A stretch of DNA of 64,000 bases from Euglena gracilis (GCA_039621445.1 CP154956.1:72166914-72230913); one strand, 5' to 3'. Counted from the stretch's first letter, positions 21,223-32,712 are shown. The notes: generated by a model from the sequence alone, not told the origin. Translations and numbers: made by a program.

Positions 21223-21693
21223 ATGGAACCGTTCAAAATTGGAACCTATGTGTGGTACAAACGACCCGAGGGTTCGGGTAAAAAATTAAATTCGAGGTGG
21301 ATTGGTCCCGGTGTTGTCAAAGCTCGGGAGGGAGAGAGGAGTTATGTTGTGGAAACCAAACCGGGTGTGCTAATTAAGACACACCGAAGTTTTCTCAAGG
21401 AGTATAGGGAACCACCGGTTTTTGGCAAAGGGATTCCTTTGTATTTTTTCAAACGGACGGAAAAAGGGGAGGAGGCAATGCCCGATGAATGGGAGGTTGA
21501 GAAAATTTTGGCCCACCGTGTGAAGGGGGATACGTGGGAATTTCTCACCAAGTGGGTTGGTTATGAGGAGGGGGAAGAAACCTGGGAACCCATTGGAAAT
21601 TTAATTCATCGGTTTAGCCATGAATTGGTTCGGTATTGCACACACAAAAATTTGAAGGTGAATTTAATGGGGGAACTTCAAAAATCTTTGTGA
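21223..21693 (+). CDS. Integrase GPY/F region and chromodomain, copy 2
   Basis: The frame gives PFKIGTYVWYKRPEGSG, RWIGPGVVKA and YVVETKPGVLIKTHRSFL, a GPY/F-like module, then a spacer. The chromodomain is DEWEVEKILAHR (from about 21484), FLTKWVGYEEGEETWEPIGN, and a helix RFSHELVRYC. This copy lacks the stop present near 3720. Chromodomains at the end of integrase define chromoviruses and are thought to recognise silent chromatin. The ATG at 21223 is probably only internal. Confidence 0.87.
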   Translation: MEPFKIGTYVWYKRPEGSGKKLNSRWIGPGVVKAREGERSYVVETKPGVLIKTHRSFLKEYREPPVFGKGIPLYFFKRTEKGEEAMPDEWEVEKILAHRVKGDTWEFLTKWVGYEEGEETWEPIGNLIHRFSHELVRYCTHKNLKVNLMGELQKSL

Positions 21694-22445
21694 GCCAATT
21701 TCATTGAGGCTCAATTTTGTTTTGCTTTTGGATTTTTCACGGCGAGCTCAATTTTTAGAAGCTCTGGGAGGTGGAACAGGGCCGAGTGCCGTGCGGCACC
21801 GGGGGGGCCTTGGTTTCACGCTCCTCCGCTCATTTCTATCCTCCATTTTGTACGAGCACATGTCTTTTGTGTGCGGGCACATTCACATACATTCATTTTG
21901 CTTTGCGCACATACACACACGCGTCATTGAAATTTGCGTGCACACATGTGCACACGTTATTTTGCTTTAGCTTGCCCGCGTCATTGTGTTTTATATTGGC
22001 CTCTTTGTCTCAGGAAAGCAGCCGGGAAGCTCCAGCACATCGAGAGCCCCGACGTTGTAAATATTTGTAAATATTTACGTGCGGGCATGCTTTCAAAGGT
22101 ATGGGAGGAAGGAAGGAAAGTTGTTGGGGGTCCCCTCGGCAACTACGATTGCCAACTCCGACATCGCTACATTTGCCGCCTCCATCACCTCTACACCACC
22201 ACACCGACATCGGCAGCACCAATCTCTACCAACATCGACGCCTCCACGGGAAGAACGGTCGGCGGCGGTACGGAGGATTGCTCGTTTCACCCCTACCGCT
22301 ACCTTTACATCAACGATTCGCACCTCATTTATAACCGTTACTCCTCCCTTCCCCCACGCATCCTTCCCCCACGCGCCCCACGCACACGCATACCCCCCCA
22401 CGGCAGTTGGAAAATCCCAAGACCAAAAAATGTAAGTAGGGAGAG
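21694..22445 (+). other. 3' untranslated region and polypurine tract, copy 2
   Basis: Near-identical to 4144-4882, with no recognisable domain. It ends in GTAGGGAGAG followed by TGTGAGA at 22446. Confidence 0.6.
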
Positions 22446-23287
22446 TGTGAGATTTGTTGGATAGCCCCTGTGGATTCATTTAGACACGCTTACAAGAATT
22501 TTTTTCGATTTTTTTTGGAGCCCTTCAAGGAGATTGAGTTTTGAGCACATTCCCCCCCGGGGGGGGAAGGCCGATTTTTTCAACTCCCCGGATGGGGGGG
22601 AGGGTGAATTTTTTTTTTCCCCCCGGAGGGGGGGGCGAATTGTTATTCCCCCCCGGGGGGGAGGGCGAATTTTTAACCCCCCCAGGAAGAAAGGGGGGGG
22701 GCAATTTTTCATTACCCCCAAAAGGGGGGGGCAAGCAATTTTTCCCTTGGGAAATGAGGAGCGACCATGAATTTTCCCCCGAGACAAAGGGGGGGGGGAT
22801 GTGCCATTCCCCTCGGCAAGGATTTCCATTGGACCGCAGCAAATGCTTTGTTGTGACACCAATTCCTTTTTGTTCACCGGGTGAGTTGAGAGGTTTTGTA
22901 ATTCTTTTCCTTTGCAATCAAGTAGGACGCTTCTTGGTTTCAAAGGTTGATTCACTCTCACATTTTTCACCAAAAATTGTTAAGTAGGTTCAAGTTGGGT
23001 CTTCCCTCATGAATTTTCAAGTTATGTTTTTCGGAAAGGGATACACCATTCCAAGGGGGGGGGGACATTTTCCCCCCACAACAATGACAAAAAAGGGAGA
23101 AATGCTGCCCGTTTTATTCGCACATGGTCGCAAGAACAAATGGTTGGGGGCGGGGCATGTGCCAAGGATGTGAAGAAAGTCCCCCCTGGCCCATTTTTCC
23201 ATTGAAAACGGACTTCAGATTTGGACTTGAGGGCGATTGAAGGAGGAGTTGGACGCATGCACACGCACACACACACACACACACACA

Positions 23288-23320
<33 letters not shown>

Positions 23321-24836
23321 GCGTGCGCATTTTGTGGGTGGCATCGTGAGGATTTTATGTGCTTGATCGGAAGATGGTGAACACATTGTATGGGTTGGCA
23401 TACGATGTAAGTTCTGAATTTTTGAGAGGGGCACAGGCCTGTTTGTTTATCCGGTTCCTCATTTCTCTCCAAAGAGTTTCATCTTCGATCCCCCCCCGCT
23501 TCCCAAAAATGCGACTTTTTGCAATTTTCATTTTTTTCGGAGTCCGACTAAAGTCACAAGGGAGGGGGTGTAGACCGTTGGTGGTCGTCCACGGTCTAGG
23601 GGGGGGGGAGCACCCAAAGGACCATTTTTAAAAGTCGCGCACAACATCGCTAAGTGCGCGCTTAAATTCACTTTTCGGAAACCTTCCAATTCATTCTCGA
23701 GTTTGAACAAAAACCCCAAAGGTAGCTAATTATCCACATTTCACAGACATGTGTGGGTTTTTTTCCTGACTATTATCGGGTTTGAAGTTTTGGAAGTGGA
23801 ATTCAAATCAACAAGATCTCTTGGATATTTGACAAGTATTGAATTCTACGGTGGAAGTGGATTGATTCAATAGTGACAGGGAACTGCCGGACGCCCTCCG
23901 GCCACCTTTTTGACCCATTCCGGTGTGTGTGGACTTCCGGACATCGGTCTTGGTGTGTGGCATTCTTTGTTCTATTTGCATTTTTTGGGTTGGCAAACCA
24001 CATTTCGAAGGATAGCACCAAAGGTTTTCAATGGGAGTTTGGGGAATTTTTGAAATGTTGTTTCCGATCCTACGTGGGGAGTCCCAGCCGGGAGGGAACC
24101 CGGGAGAAACACCCGAAAATGACTTGAGCCCACCATTTTCGGGAAAAAACCCGGTTCCGGCGGGGGCACCCGCACCCCCCCCCCCCACGGGCTGGTGGCT
24201 GGGGGGACGGACCCCGGCGAGGGGGGGCCTGGCCCGGCCCCGGCACGGGAGGGGGGTGCGGCCCTGAACAGTTTCCGCTCATGTTTTTGGGCATGAGCAA
24301 AAAGTTGCGCGGCTGGAAAATCAGGGTGTGAATGAACGGGTTTTCGCCCAGTGTTTTAGACTGGGGGGCCCATGTGGACAAGCCTCCCCCACCTCCCACG
24401 CCAAGAATTTTGATGGTCCATGGGGGCAAAAAGCACACATTCCACCGCAGGGAAGGGAGACTCCAAAACCTGGCGCTGCTGTGGTGGCGGCGACCGGGGG
24501 CCAGACTCCCTGCACCGCTGTGGTGGCGATGAAGGGGGGCCCAGGAGTAAGCGCATCAAGGACAGCCCCACCACCGAGCTATGGGTCGCGACTGAGCTAT
24601 GGGTTGGGAACGAGCTATGGGTTGGGACCACGGTTGGGATCCACTCACAGGATGAATTGGGACCTGAAGGAACGAGAAGAAGAAGCCCTGAGAGAGTGAG
24701 TGGGTTAGTTTTCAGAAAATTTGAAAATATCCCCCCCGTCGCTCCCTACTCGGGGAACCTTGGCCCAGAGGTGGGGGGAGCGGCTCTTTCGGGCAAAAGT
24801 GCCAGAGTGGAGGTCTTGCCAATCGGAAGGAGCACC
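22446..24836 (+). repeat. Long terminal repeat-like segment, copy 2
   Basis: Matches 4883-7270 almost base for base apart from homopolymer lengths, CA-repeat length and a few small indels (for example an extra GGGGGGCCTGGCCCGGCCCC-like insertion near 24222). Identity stops after AGCACC at 24836, beyond which the sequence is unrelated to that after 7270. The shorter alternative LTR would be 22446-22962, again closed by TCTCACA. Confidence 0.6.
23255..23330. repeat. (CA)n microsatellite
   Basis: Counterpart of the CA run at 5696-5766, with a different repeat count around the GACA interruption. This shows length change since duplication. Confidence 0.95.
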
Positions 24837-26478
24837 CGACCGTCAACCAAGAGTGCCCGGGCCTCGTGGCGGAGCCGCTGCCCTCCCCAGGGAAGGCCCC
24901 GGGCTGGTGGGCTTTCCGGCGGAGGCCGGTGGTGGTTCTCCCGCAAACCCCCTCCCCCCCAAAAACCCCAGGGGCCAGGACGGGGCCCAAATGACCCGAG
25001 GGGGGAAATGCAACAAAAGGTGGCTCCAGTGACCTGGCACCCCTTCTTGGGGCACAGTTCTCAGTGTCGCTGGAAATAGAGTGTCCACATTACCTGGCAG
25101 GGCCTGATGAGGGGTCGAACCGGGTGCAAAAAAAATCGAAAGTGCAAAAATGCCCAAATTTTTTCGAAGCCATATGCCTTGGAGGGGAGGGGGGTCGACC
25201 CCCCACCCACCATATGGCGCCTTGCATGGGAAGAATTCTTCGGTGCCCAAGGAGCCAGAAGATAATTTGGCACGGAGGGATCGACCCCCTGCCGCCCACA
25301 GGGCTCCAGGGCTGCAGCCCTGGACCCCCAGGGCGGTTAGCCAGCAATGGCTGGACGCCCCCTCCCAGGAGAGGTCCGGAAAGCCTGGTGAGGGCAGCAG
25401 GGCGTTCTTTAACTCCTCCCGGGGGGGGGGGGTGGTCCAGCTCAGAGGCAGCAAACAAGGTTGGTCTCACCAGGCTCTGGCTACCTCCCAGGGCCAGGGA
25501 GGCGGAATCCAGGTCAGAAGAGGGGTGAATGGTATCAAACAAACCGCCGCAGTGCACACAGGGAGGGTCCGCTGTGACCCGTGGGGGCAGCTCAGCGAAC
25601 TTGGACTGCGCGAAAACAGCGCCAATTTTTGCAAAGTGGTTGAAAAAAAATGGTGCTTTGAGAGCAGGCTTCTTTTTTAGTCAGAAGACCTCCCCCGAGG
25701 AGGAGGGGGGGTGGGTGGGTGGGTGGGTGGGTGGGTGGGTGGGTGGGTCCGGGGCTCCACCGGTTGGAAGCCTGGGTATGGAGTTTGGCGCCTCAAATTC
25801 TTAGGAAATGGCCTCAGATGGCCCGATTTTTGGGGTCACCCCCTGGGGGGGGGGGGTCCCGCACCGGGCTGGGTGGGTGGGGGGACCCCCTGGCGGTCTT
25901 GAAAAGAAGCCTGTTTGAGAGTTTTGAGAGAGCTTGCCTGCAATTTCCAACCCAGCGGATTTGGGCTTTTTTTTGCAATTTTTCGGGTCCGGACCCCCAG
26001 AGGGGTGCCCAGCGCCTTTTTTCCAGCCAACCCCTTTTGCTGTCTGCCGGCTGGACCAGGCTTCGATATCCAGACCGGGCAGGGTTTAAGCGGGGGGTTT
26101 CCGGATCGACCCCGGTTGAACCCGGGACTCCCCCAAAAGAGCAATTTTTTCCTTCCGGCGCCTTGCGCCGAAAATTTTTTGCATTTTTGACAATTTTTTG
26201 CCCAAAAAGTGCCGAAAATGGCACTTTTGGCCGTTTTGGGGGGGTCACAATTTTTCGGTCACCCGGACTGCGCCACTGTTTAGGTGGGAGGGTGTCCCCT
26301 CCTGGGCCAAGGGGGGGGGGTTCCGGACCACCCCCGACCTGCCCTTATATTGAAGCCTGGGCTGGATCCCCCCGGAGATCCTTCAGAAGGTTCCTTGCCT
26401 GTTCCCTACCAAGTCATTTGGGCAGGAGGGTTGAAATTTTTGTCTGATTGTCTTTGGGATGTTTGCCAGACATTTAAA
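24837..26478. other. No recognised gene; G/C-run-rich flank
   Basis: After the end of the duplicated segment the sequence is GC-rich, with long C and G runs. A (GGGT)n array lies at 25710-25748. Sequence related to two interspersed families is present: a CCAGCC...CTTTTTT...GGCTGGACC type near 26000-26070 and a GCGCCTTGCGCC hairpin near 26157-26170. Open stretches on both strands are low-complexity and carry no domain I can name. Confidence 0.5.
25710..25748. repeat. (GGGT)n array
   Basis: Ten tandem GGGT units, a G-rich array that could form G-quadruplex structure on the plus strand. Confidence 0.9.
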
Positions 26479-26870
26479 CCCCCCCGGGGTATATTTTTTC
26501 GCCCGAAGTCCCGACCCGAGGGGGAGTATTATTTGGGGGGGGGTATTATTCCCCCATAATTTTCGAAATTTTTCGAAGTCCCGTAGGAGCCAAAATAGCG
26601 CCAAAAACCCCCTTTGGGGTCATTTTTTGTACTTTCTTCTGAAATTTACCACTTTTTCGAGGTGAGATGATCCAGAAATATCGATTTTTTTTTCGTAATT
26701 TGTTGTCAGAAATTGTGATTTTTACCTACATTTTCAGGTCAAAATCCGGGCCTTCGGCCCGAGATTGGGGGGGAGGTATTATTTCGGTCGCCGAACTCAG
26801 ACCCCAAGGGGGGGGGGGTACTATTTGGGGGGGGTATTATTTGGGGGGAGGGTTTACTTACAGCTGACAC
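26479..26870 (+). repeat. Interspersed repeat family A, copy 1
   Basis: About 390 bp, bounded by GTATTATT next to long G runs. The core includes TTTTACCTACATTTTCAGG, followed by a G-C-rich CCTTCGGCCCGAG. Reverse-complement copies occur at 47287-47650 and 60258-60680. The three cores align over roughly 350 bp, with differences mostly in homopolymers. No coding capacity beyond a short conserved open stretch starting MIQK. Confidence 0.75.
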
Positions 26871-27984
26871 TTTGGGGGGGGGGGGCGTGTAGTTGGTCCA
26901 GGTATTGGCTGTTGGAAAAATTCACCAAGTGCAAACACCAGTGATGTTTTTTTTCTATTGGTCGGCATATCCTGAATTTTTGGTCAACCCTCAGGGGGTG
27001 GATCATCTTTTCCCTGCATTCCAGGTCAGAGGGTTTTTAGGAACCGAGGAGGGAGATGTGCGGGGGAGCTTGGGGAACACATTTGGGGGGTCAATTGTGT
27101 ACCGAAGAAATCAGCTCTTTGTGCCGAAAATATCCTCCGGGGAGGTTACGGTGCTCCAGAAAACAGGCTAGAAGCCATGGAAATTCAAGAGGGTGAGAAG
27201 CAGCGCGTCTTATTTCTTACGGGGCCTGCTCTGTGCCTGTGAGGAGGCATGGTCGGAGTAACCCACGGATGCAGTGGCCGCGCGGCCGCATCCAAAAATG
27301 TGTCCATCCTGGAGGAGGGCACGTCTGCTACGAGTTTGCACGAGAATGCCCTTCGCATGATGCTTCAATCCTTGGGGAAGTCTTTGGTTTGGTTCTGCCC
27401 ATCCTGAATGGATTTTTGTGGACATTGTCCGGTACCCCGCACTGTTGCGTCTGTGATTTCTCTCTCCGTTTGTCTGCTCGCCGTTGCTTGAATGTTCCTC
27501 ATAGGGGTGGATATGAGATTGCTTCGTGTGAAAAACTCAAGCACCTCGGATGGGGTGATTTGTGCTGGAGGTGTGTCGATGTTGTCTGAAGAATGCAACA
27601 TACAAATAAGACAATGCAGCCAATTATCCTTTTCATGCCGGTAACAGCACTCTCTCGTTCAGAGCCAAAATGTATTATTATCACAATTCAAAACTATTTA
27701 GTTGACAACAGTTAGTTGTCTGTCCTCCTCCTGGCATTTTCGGCCACTGGGTGGCCTTTTACAGACGATCAATGACCATCACCAAACCCCTCAAAGGATG
27801 TCCAGAACAAGGAAAGCCTCGTTCCATCATCACAAAAATGCAGATTAGCAATAGACATTGATGGACCTCCTGTTAGCCACCAGGCATTCTTTTGTGTTGT
27901 GACTGACGAGAGAAGGTTAAAATGCCACATTACCATATTTATTAATCAAACGCAGTGTGCAGAAGATTGACAAGGCTGGGCAAA

Positions 27985-28015
<31 letters not shown>

Positions 28016-28022
28016 TGCAGGC

Positions 28023-28055
<33 letters not shown>

Positions 28056-28328
28056 TGCAGGCAGACAGACAGACAGACGCCACGTCATGCGCATTGCAAG
28101 CCGTACACCCACAAGTTTGATTGGTCCTGCTCAGTGCACAGTCCTGCAGCAACGCTCATCCGCCATCGCAACACGAACAGCTCCTTTGTCCACCACCAGA
28201 TGAGGGATTTGTCCTTGAGATCAACTCCGTTTTGCACAGGGGAAAAAAGAACGAGCAAGCCTCACATTGGCAGTCCCCCAACTCATCCACCCATCCTCCC
28301 TCCCGTTGTGTTGCACAGGACCCTCCCA
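26871..28328. other. No recognised gene
   Basis: One open stretch at 26893-27171 (92 codons) has moderately protein-like composition, including a possible exon beginning after CATTCCAG near 27024, but it has no recognisable domain. The rest is unique-looking sequence plus the CAGA array. Confidence 0.4.
27988..28078. repeat. (CAGA)n array with regular ATGCAGG interruptions
   Basis: Tandem CAGA units broken twice by the same ATGCAGG spacer, giving a higher-order period of about 44 bp. Confidence 0.9.
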
Positions 28329-28479
28329 ATGTTGGCCTGCATGAGATTGCCCCCCCTCGCCCGCTGTGGGGTGCGGGCGGCGGTTCGGCCACTGTCCGTC
28401 GCGGGGCCGTTGTTGTTCCGGCACACCAACCTCCGCCCGATGCGGCCGACGCCCCCGCCTGGGATTGCCCTCCTCTGGG
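28329..28479 (+). CDS. Possible first exon with mitochondrial-type presequence
   Basis: From the ATG at 28329 the frame encodes an Arg-, Leu- and Ala-rich stretch of about 50 residues without acidic residues (starting MLACMRLPPLARCGVRAA). This composition is typical of mitochondrial targeting peptides. A possible donor GGTAGG lies at 28480. A second frame through the same bases is also open, and no partner exon can be joined with certainty, so this is only a candidate. Confidence 0.25.
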
Positions 28480-28766
28480 GTAGGGCTTGAACGAATTGCC
28501 CCAGTTTGTTGCCAAGTGACCCTTGCCAAATGCACCACACAGGTATCCAGACCGGACGTTCCTGATGTGCATCCTGTCATGGGTTCGCTGAAACGGTTGT
28601 TGTGTAATTGTTTATTTGGACATATTGTCCTACAGCTCTATTTCGCATGGCTACAATGTTCACATCATTTAAATCACGTGTGGCATGGGTTCCATGCATT
28701 GGAAGAAACGTGGAAATTGCAGACGTGCGCAATACATTTATAATCTGTTTGTAAATGTTAGTAAAG

Positions 28767-28892
28767 GCGGGCGACCCTGGATGTGCTGTACAAGACGGAC
28801 ATGTGGGACCATGTGCGGCGGGAGTTGGACAATTTGAAACACGATTTGGAGACCATGCGGCTGCAAGTGAAAAATGGAACGTTAGATTTCAA
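28767..28892 (+). CDS. Possible exon, amphipathic helix
   Basis: The frame gives RATLDVLYKTDMWDHVRREL and then DNLKHDLETMRLQVKNGT, a strongly helical, charged segment directly upstream of a long (GT)n run. Possible donor at CCCG/GTGTGG. Composition looks coding and heptad-like, but the gene it belongs to is unknown. It could be an upstream exon of the membrane-protein gene that follows. Confidence 0.35.
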
Positions 28893-28928
28893 CCCGGTGT
28901 GGATCTCCGTGTGCACACACCTCAGCGT

Positions 28929-28930
<2 letters not shown>

Positions 28931-29009
<79 letters not shown>
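28931..29009. repeat. (GT)n microsatellite
   Basis: About 39 uninterrupted GT units, immediately after the helical candidate exon. Confidence 0.97.
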
Positions 29010-29010
<1 letters not shown>

Positions 29011-29613
29011 CACGCATCTCCCCTGCTCGTTTTTGCAGGAAAAGGGTGGGTGGTTCCTGAGTTAAACCAAATGACTTTGTGTCTATGAAGACCCTGCCAC
29101 AGCAACCAAACAAAATATGAAGTCAGTAGCCCCTAATTAGGCTGAACGGAGCTCTGGAAAGGAAAATGAAGCAAAAGTTTTAACCTCATGTAATTGGAAT
29201 CTCAGAAACATAGAAACATGATGCAAATTTCGATCTTTTATCACATGTGGTGGGAAACAAAGATGGGAAACACGCTCTCCAAAAGCGTCGGATAGTGGAG
29301 CAGATTCCATTTGAACAGATATGAAGGAGAATAACGAATATTGAGAAAGCTGAAATTTAAATAATATCACCGGTGAATTGAGTAGAACAGAACAAGTACA
29401 GCACAAGAACACAATATGGTTTATTCCCTTTCTTTGAGATGCCGATGATTGAAATGTAATTTCAATTTTCAGAATAACCCAACAATTTTTCAAAGCATAA
29501 GCATATTTGTTTGTTTATTTGCTAGTTGATTTTGAGTTTTTCTGCCTGTCATTTCTTCTGCAAGTTACTGGGCATTTTAGGCCCAGGGCGTAAGAGAACT
29601 CAGAAATTTTAAC

Positions 29614-30060
29614 CCCAAGCCAGCCAGCCAGCCAGCCAGCCACCTTTTTTCCAGCCAGCAGCCTTTTTCCAACCCAGGACCCCCCCCATCCCCCCCCCCC
29701 CATCGACGAGTTTTATTTGTTTTGCAGCCGCCCAAAGGGCGACTGGAGGCAACCGATTTTTTTTGATTTTGGGGGTGCAAAATGTGCAAAAAAAATGGAC
29801 AAAATGGTTCAGATTTGGGTTGGCCAGGGCAAATTAATTTGGGTCAAAATGTCCACTTTTTTTTATACATAATTGACAGTTTTTTGTGCATTTTTGCAGT
29901 TTAGAAATTTTTGGCACCTGGTTCGACCCAGAGTGGGGCCTAGTTCCCAGCCCTGGGGGTGGAGGGGCAGGTCAGCCAACAGTCTTTTTTCAGCTAGCCT
30001 AAGTTTTACAGCCTCTTGGCTGGACCCCTCCGGCGGTCGTTAAGCAACACCCTGGTTGGG
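29614..30060 (+). repeat. Interspersed repeat family C, copy 1
   Basis: Begins with a (CAGC)n array (29614-29642). It contains GCCGCCCAAAGGGCGACTGG, GGTTCGACCC and GGCTGGACCCC blocks, and ends near GTTAAGCAACACCCTGG. The same ordered blocks occur at 62385-62765, and a shorter relative at 46400-46745. Confidence 0.65.
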
Positions 30061-30878
30061 CCTCCAAGGCCGTTTAGCGTTCTGGGAGTCTTAGATTATG
30101 GTGTCAGTTGAATACCCCTGAAGGACCAGGGGGGGGGGGGGAGGTAATACAAGTCCCTGTAGGAGCTCAAAACAACGCACATGGCGGTGACTCTTTCATT
30201 AGACCTAAAATGAAATCATTATCCGAAGTGCAATGAAGACCTTCTCCCTTGGATGAACCAAGCCCGCGACCCCACCCACTCCAGCCACGGAGCCATTAAT
30301 TTCACCAAGTGGCAGTTTTTCGACCAATTATTGAATTACAGGGTGATACACTCTTATTCAAAAGTTTTCAGTAATGCAAAGTCCAAAAGAATTCAGGTGA
30401 GCATTTTTTTTGGTTATGGTAAAATATTTCCTCACTCAGCCATCCTGGATTGGTGACCGGCATTGATTTGACCACAAATACCTACGATGACAAAATCTGC
30501 GACATATGTAATACAACGTCATACCCTGCACCATGGTGTGCTGGGCTCGGTCACCATTCCTGGTTTGGTTGTGGTTGGGGCTTTGGTAAGGAAGTACTTT
30601 TTGCGATAACGAAAAAAAATGCCAAAACATTTTTTGGTTTTTTTTGCATTGCCGAAAACCCCGAATAGGCATGAACATATGGACCTTTTGAAGCTTGAGA
30701 ATGAGAAAAGACTTTGAATAGGATTTTGCCTTTCTGTTTGGGTTCCTTCCCCAAACAGGTTGGTCATCTGGACTGTTGGCTAATAGGACATTCCAATCAG
30801 TTGGGGGGAGGGAATGGTCGTGATAATGGCCGTTATTAAGTAATTTGTTGGGTTCAGAAGCCAGCCCTTTGTCATTAG

Positions 30879-32035
30879 GTGGACACGGTGATCGCTGCCA
30901 ACGTCGGATGCTTCTTGTTGACCACCATTGCGCCGCCCTTGCAGTTTTTTTTCTTAGCAGGTACCTTTGGCCACCACAGCTCCCTGTCGTCTTTATAAGT
31001 GCTGCAGATGGTCATTCTTGTGTCATTTCTGTCATTTTTTTTGTCATGTGTCTGTCTATGCACGTCGCATGCAATGAGTGCATGCATGCATGCGCATGTG
31101 TGTGTTTGTGAGTGGGTTGGTTGGTGGGTGGGTGGGTGGGTGGGAGGGAGGGTGGGTGCAGGTGTGAAGGTGGGCGCACCCACCCACCCACACCTGCACT
31201 ATGGTGTATTCCCCACCCAAACAAAGTTGGTGTATTTCCCACCCAAACGAGTGTGTACAAAAAACGCTGCCTGTGCACATTTGTTAGTATTAACACTGGA
31301 GGGGCTGTGGTGCGGCCGGGAACCCGTTCCCCTTCCTCCTCTCGGGCTTCTGCCCCCTCAACGTCCTCAACCTCATTGTGGAGTTGGCGCTGATGCACAT
31401 TGTGACCCGCCCGATGGCCACCGGGGCGCAGCCGAAGGACTTCGCCGCCCTCTTCCTGGGGGCCACCTTCCTGGGCGCGTTCCTCGTGGCTGCGGGGCCG
31501 GCCATGGGGTGCGCTCAAGCGGCCAAAGGCGGAATCCATCCATTCATCACGGCACAGTTAGGTGTGAGTTTATGTTTGGCACAACTCAGAATTTTTTTTT
31601 AATTGATGCACCAGAGTGGGTCAAGCTCTGAATGAGCTCGCCCCTGTCCCCCGGGGTCATACATGGGGCCCATTGCAGGGATGGCAAGTATCTGGACGTT
31701 CTTCACCGTCCGCAGCCAAGCTCAACAACCACATTTGCCACACTCCCCACCCCACGAAGCATCCCAGACCTTCCCCCGACCTTTTGTCATGCTTTTGTAT
31801 TATTTTCTTCGGGCCACCTCCTGCGCACCCGCTGGTTTTCCTCCCATGCGGTGGTGGGGCTTGTGGGCAACCCGGAGTACCCGGTGCACGTCGGCCTGCT
31901 CGGGCGGACGTTCGAGGCCCGGCAGGTGTTGACGTTTGTCAGCGTGGTGTACGGGCTGCAGATGGTGCTGGGCTCGCCCTCGGCCGCCGCGTATATGGGT
32001 GGGCTGTGCTGGGGCATGAACATGCCATCACTGCG
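30879..32035 (+). CDS. Multi-pass membrane protein, rhomboid-like (UBAC2/Derlin-type candidate), exon set
   Basis: Three coding segments are visible. The first (30879-30960) sits between a good acceptor (GTCATTAG) and donor (CAG/GTACCT) and encodes a transmembrane helix, VIAANVGCFLLTTIAPPLQ. The second (about 31302-31508) encodes NPFPFLLSGFCPLNVLNLIV, then DFAALFLGATFLGAFLVAAG: two more hydrophobic helices separated by a polar loop. The third (about 31845-32035) encodes NPEYPVHVGLLGRTFEARQ, a helix, and SPSAAAYMGGLCWGMN. Order and spacing recall the rhomboid fold as degenerated in UBAC2 and Derlins. The GxSG serine is not visible, and where active rhomboids have AHxGG there is AAYMGG, so protease activity is unlikely. 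The phases between the first two segments do not match, so an exon may be missing. Confidence 0.4.
31108..31165. repeat. (GGTG)n-type array
   Basis: Tandem GGGT/GGTT units after a TGCA-rich patch, lying in the intron between the first two membrane-protein segments. Confidence 0.85.
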
Positions 32036-32712
32036 CCCAGCTGACTCCACGTCAGCAAAAGAAAACTTAAATTGCCCTCACAAGGACCGGCTGCTTCTGG
32101 ATGCGTCATTGTTCTGTTCACACTCAGGCATCTTTTCACCTCAGGAGACCCCCCCCCCGGCAGTGCATTAAGTGAGAGGGAGGGGGGGAGGGTTGGTCCC
32201 GCACCTCCCCCTGGGGCAGGAGGGGCGTAGGCACCAGGAATTTTTTGACACATTCAAAAAGTTGCCACAAAAATGTTCTTAGTAACAAATAGAAAAAAAA
32301 AAAATGTATAAATAGATTTTTTCCAGGCAAAACGCAGGGAATAAGAGTTCGCTTTCTTTGTGTGGTGTGAAGTCCAGGGGTCCGTCTCAATTTGAATTTA
32401 ATTATTCGGGTTTGTCTTTGCTCATCTCTGCTATTGGTGGAGGTTCCACCTCCAACGTCAGAGGTGTCAGTGACAATCAGAATTTCTGCTTCACGCTTCG
32501 GGATTCCAGCTTCAGGCATCAGCAAGTTTGGTTAACATCTTAAAAGCGCGTTGCTGTCTTTCTGTCCATTTGACTAACTGACCTGATCCCCCCACTTATA
32601 ACCTTCCCCCCCCCCCCCGCTGATTATGGCCGACCAACTTACCAAAACAGAAGTGACCGTGGGTGCCTCCCGGGGGGCAGTTTTTTAAGTGGGCGTTTGG
32701 TTTTGTACAGGG
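32036..32712. other. No recognised gene
   Basis: The reading frame of the last membrane-protein segment stays open to 32171, but without conservation-like features. The rest is A/T-rich sequence with a C run near 32608-32620. No UBA domain was found downstream, although UBAC2 would have one. Confidence 0.4.

Noticed and set aside
26893-27171. 92-codon open stretch
   Set aside because: No domain, no clear promoter or splice partner, and neighbouring G-run repeats overlap its start.
27988-28078. Regularly interrupted CAGA array as a possible CRISPR-like array
   Set aside because: The units are 4-bp microsatellites with the same short interruption. There are no distinct spacers and the context is eukaryotic.
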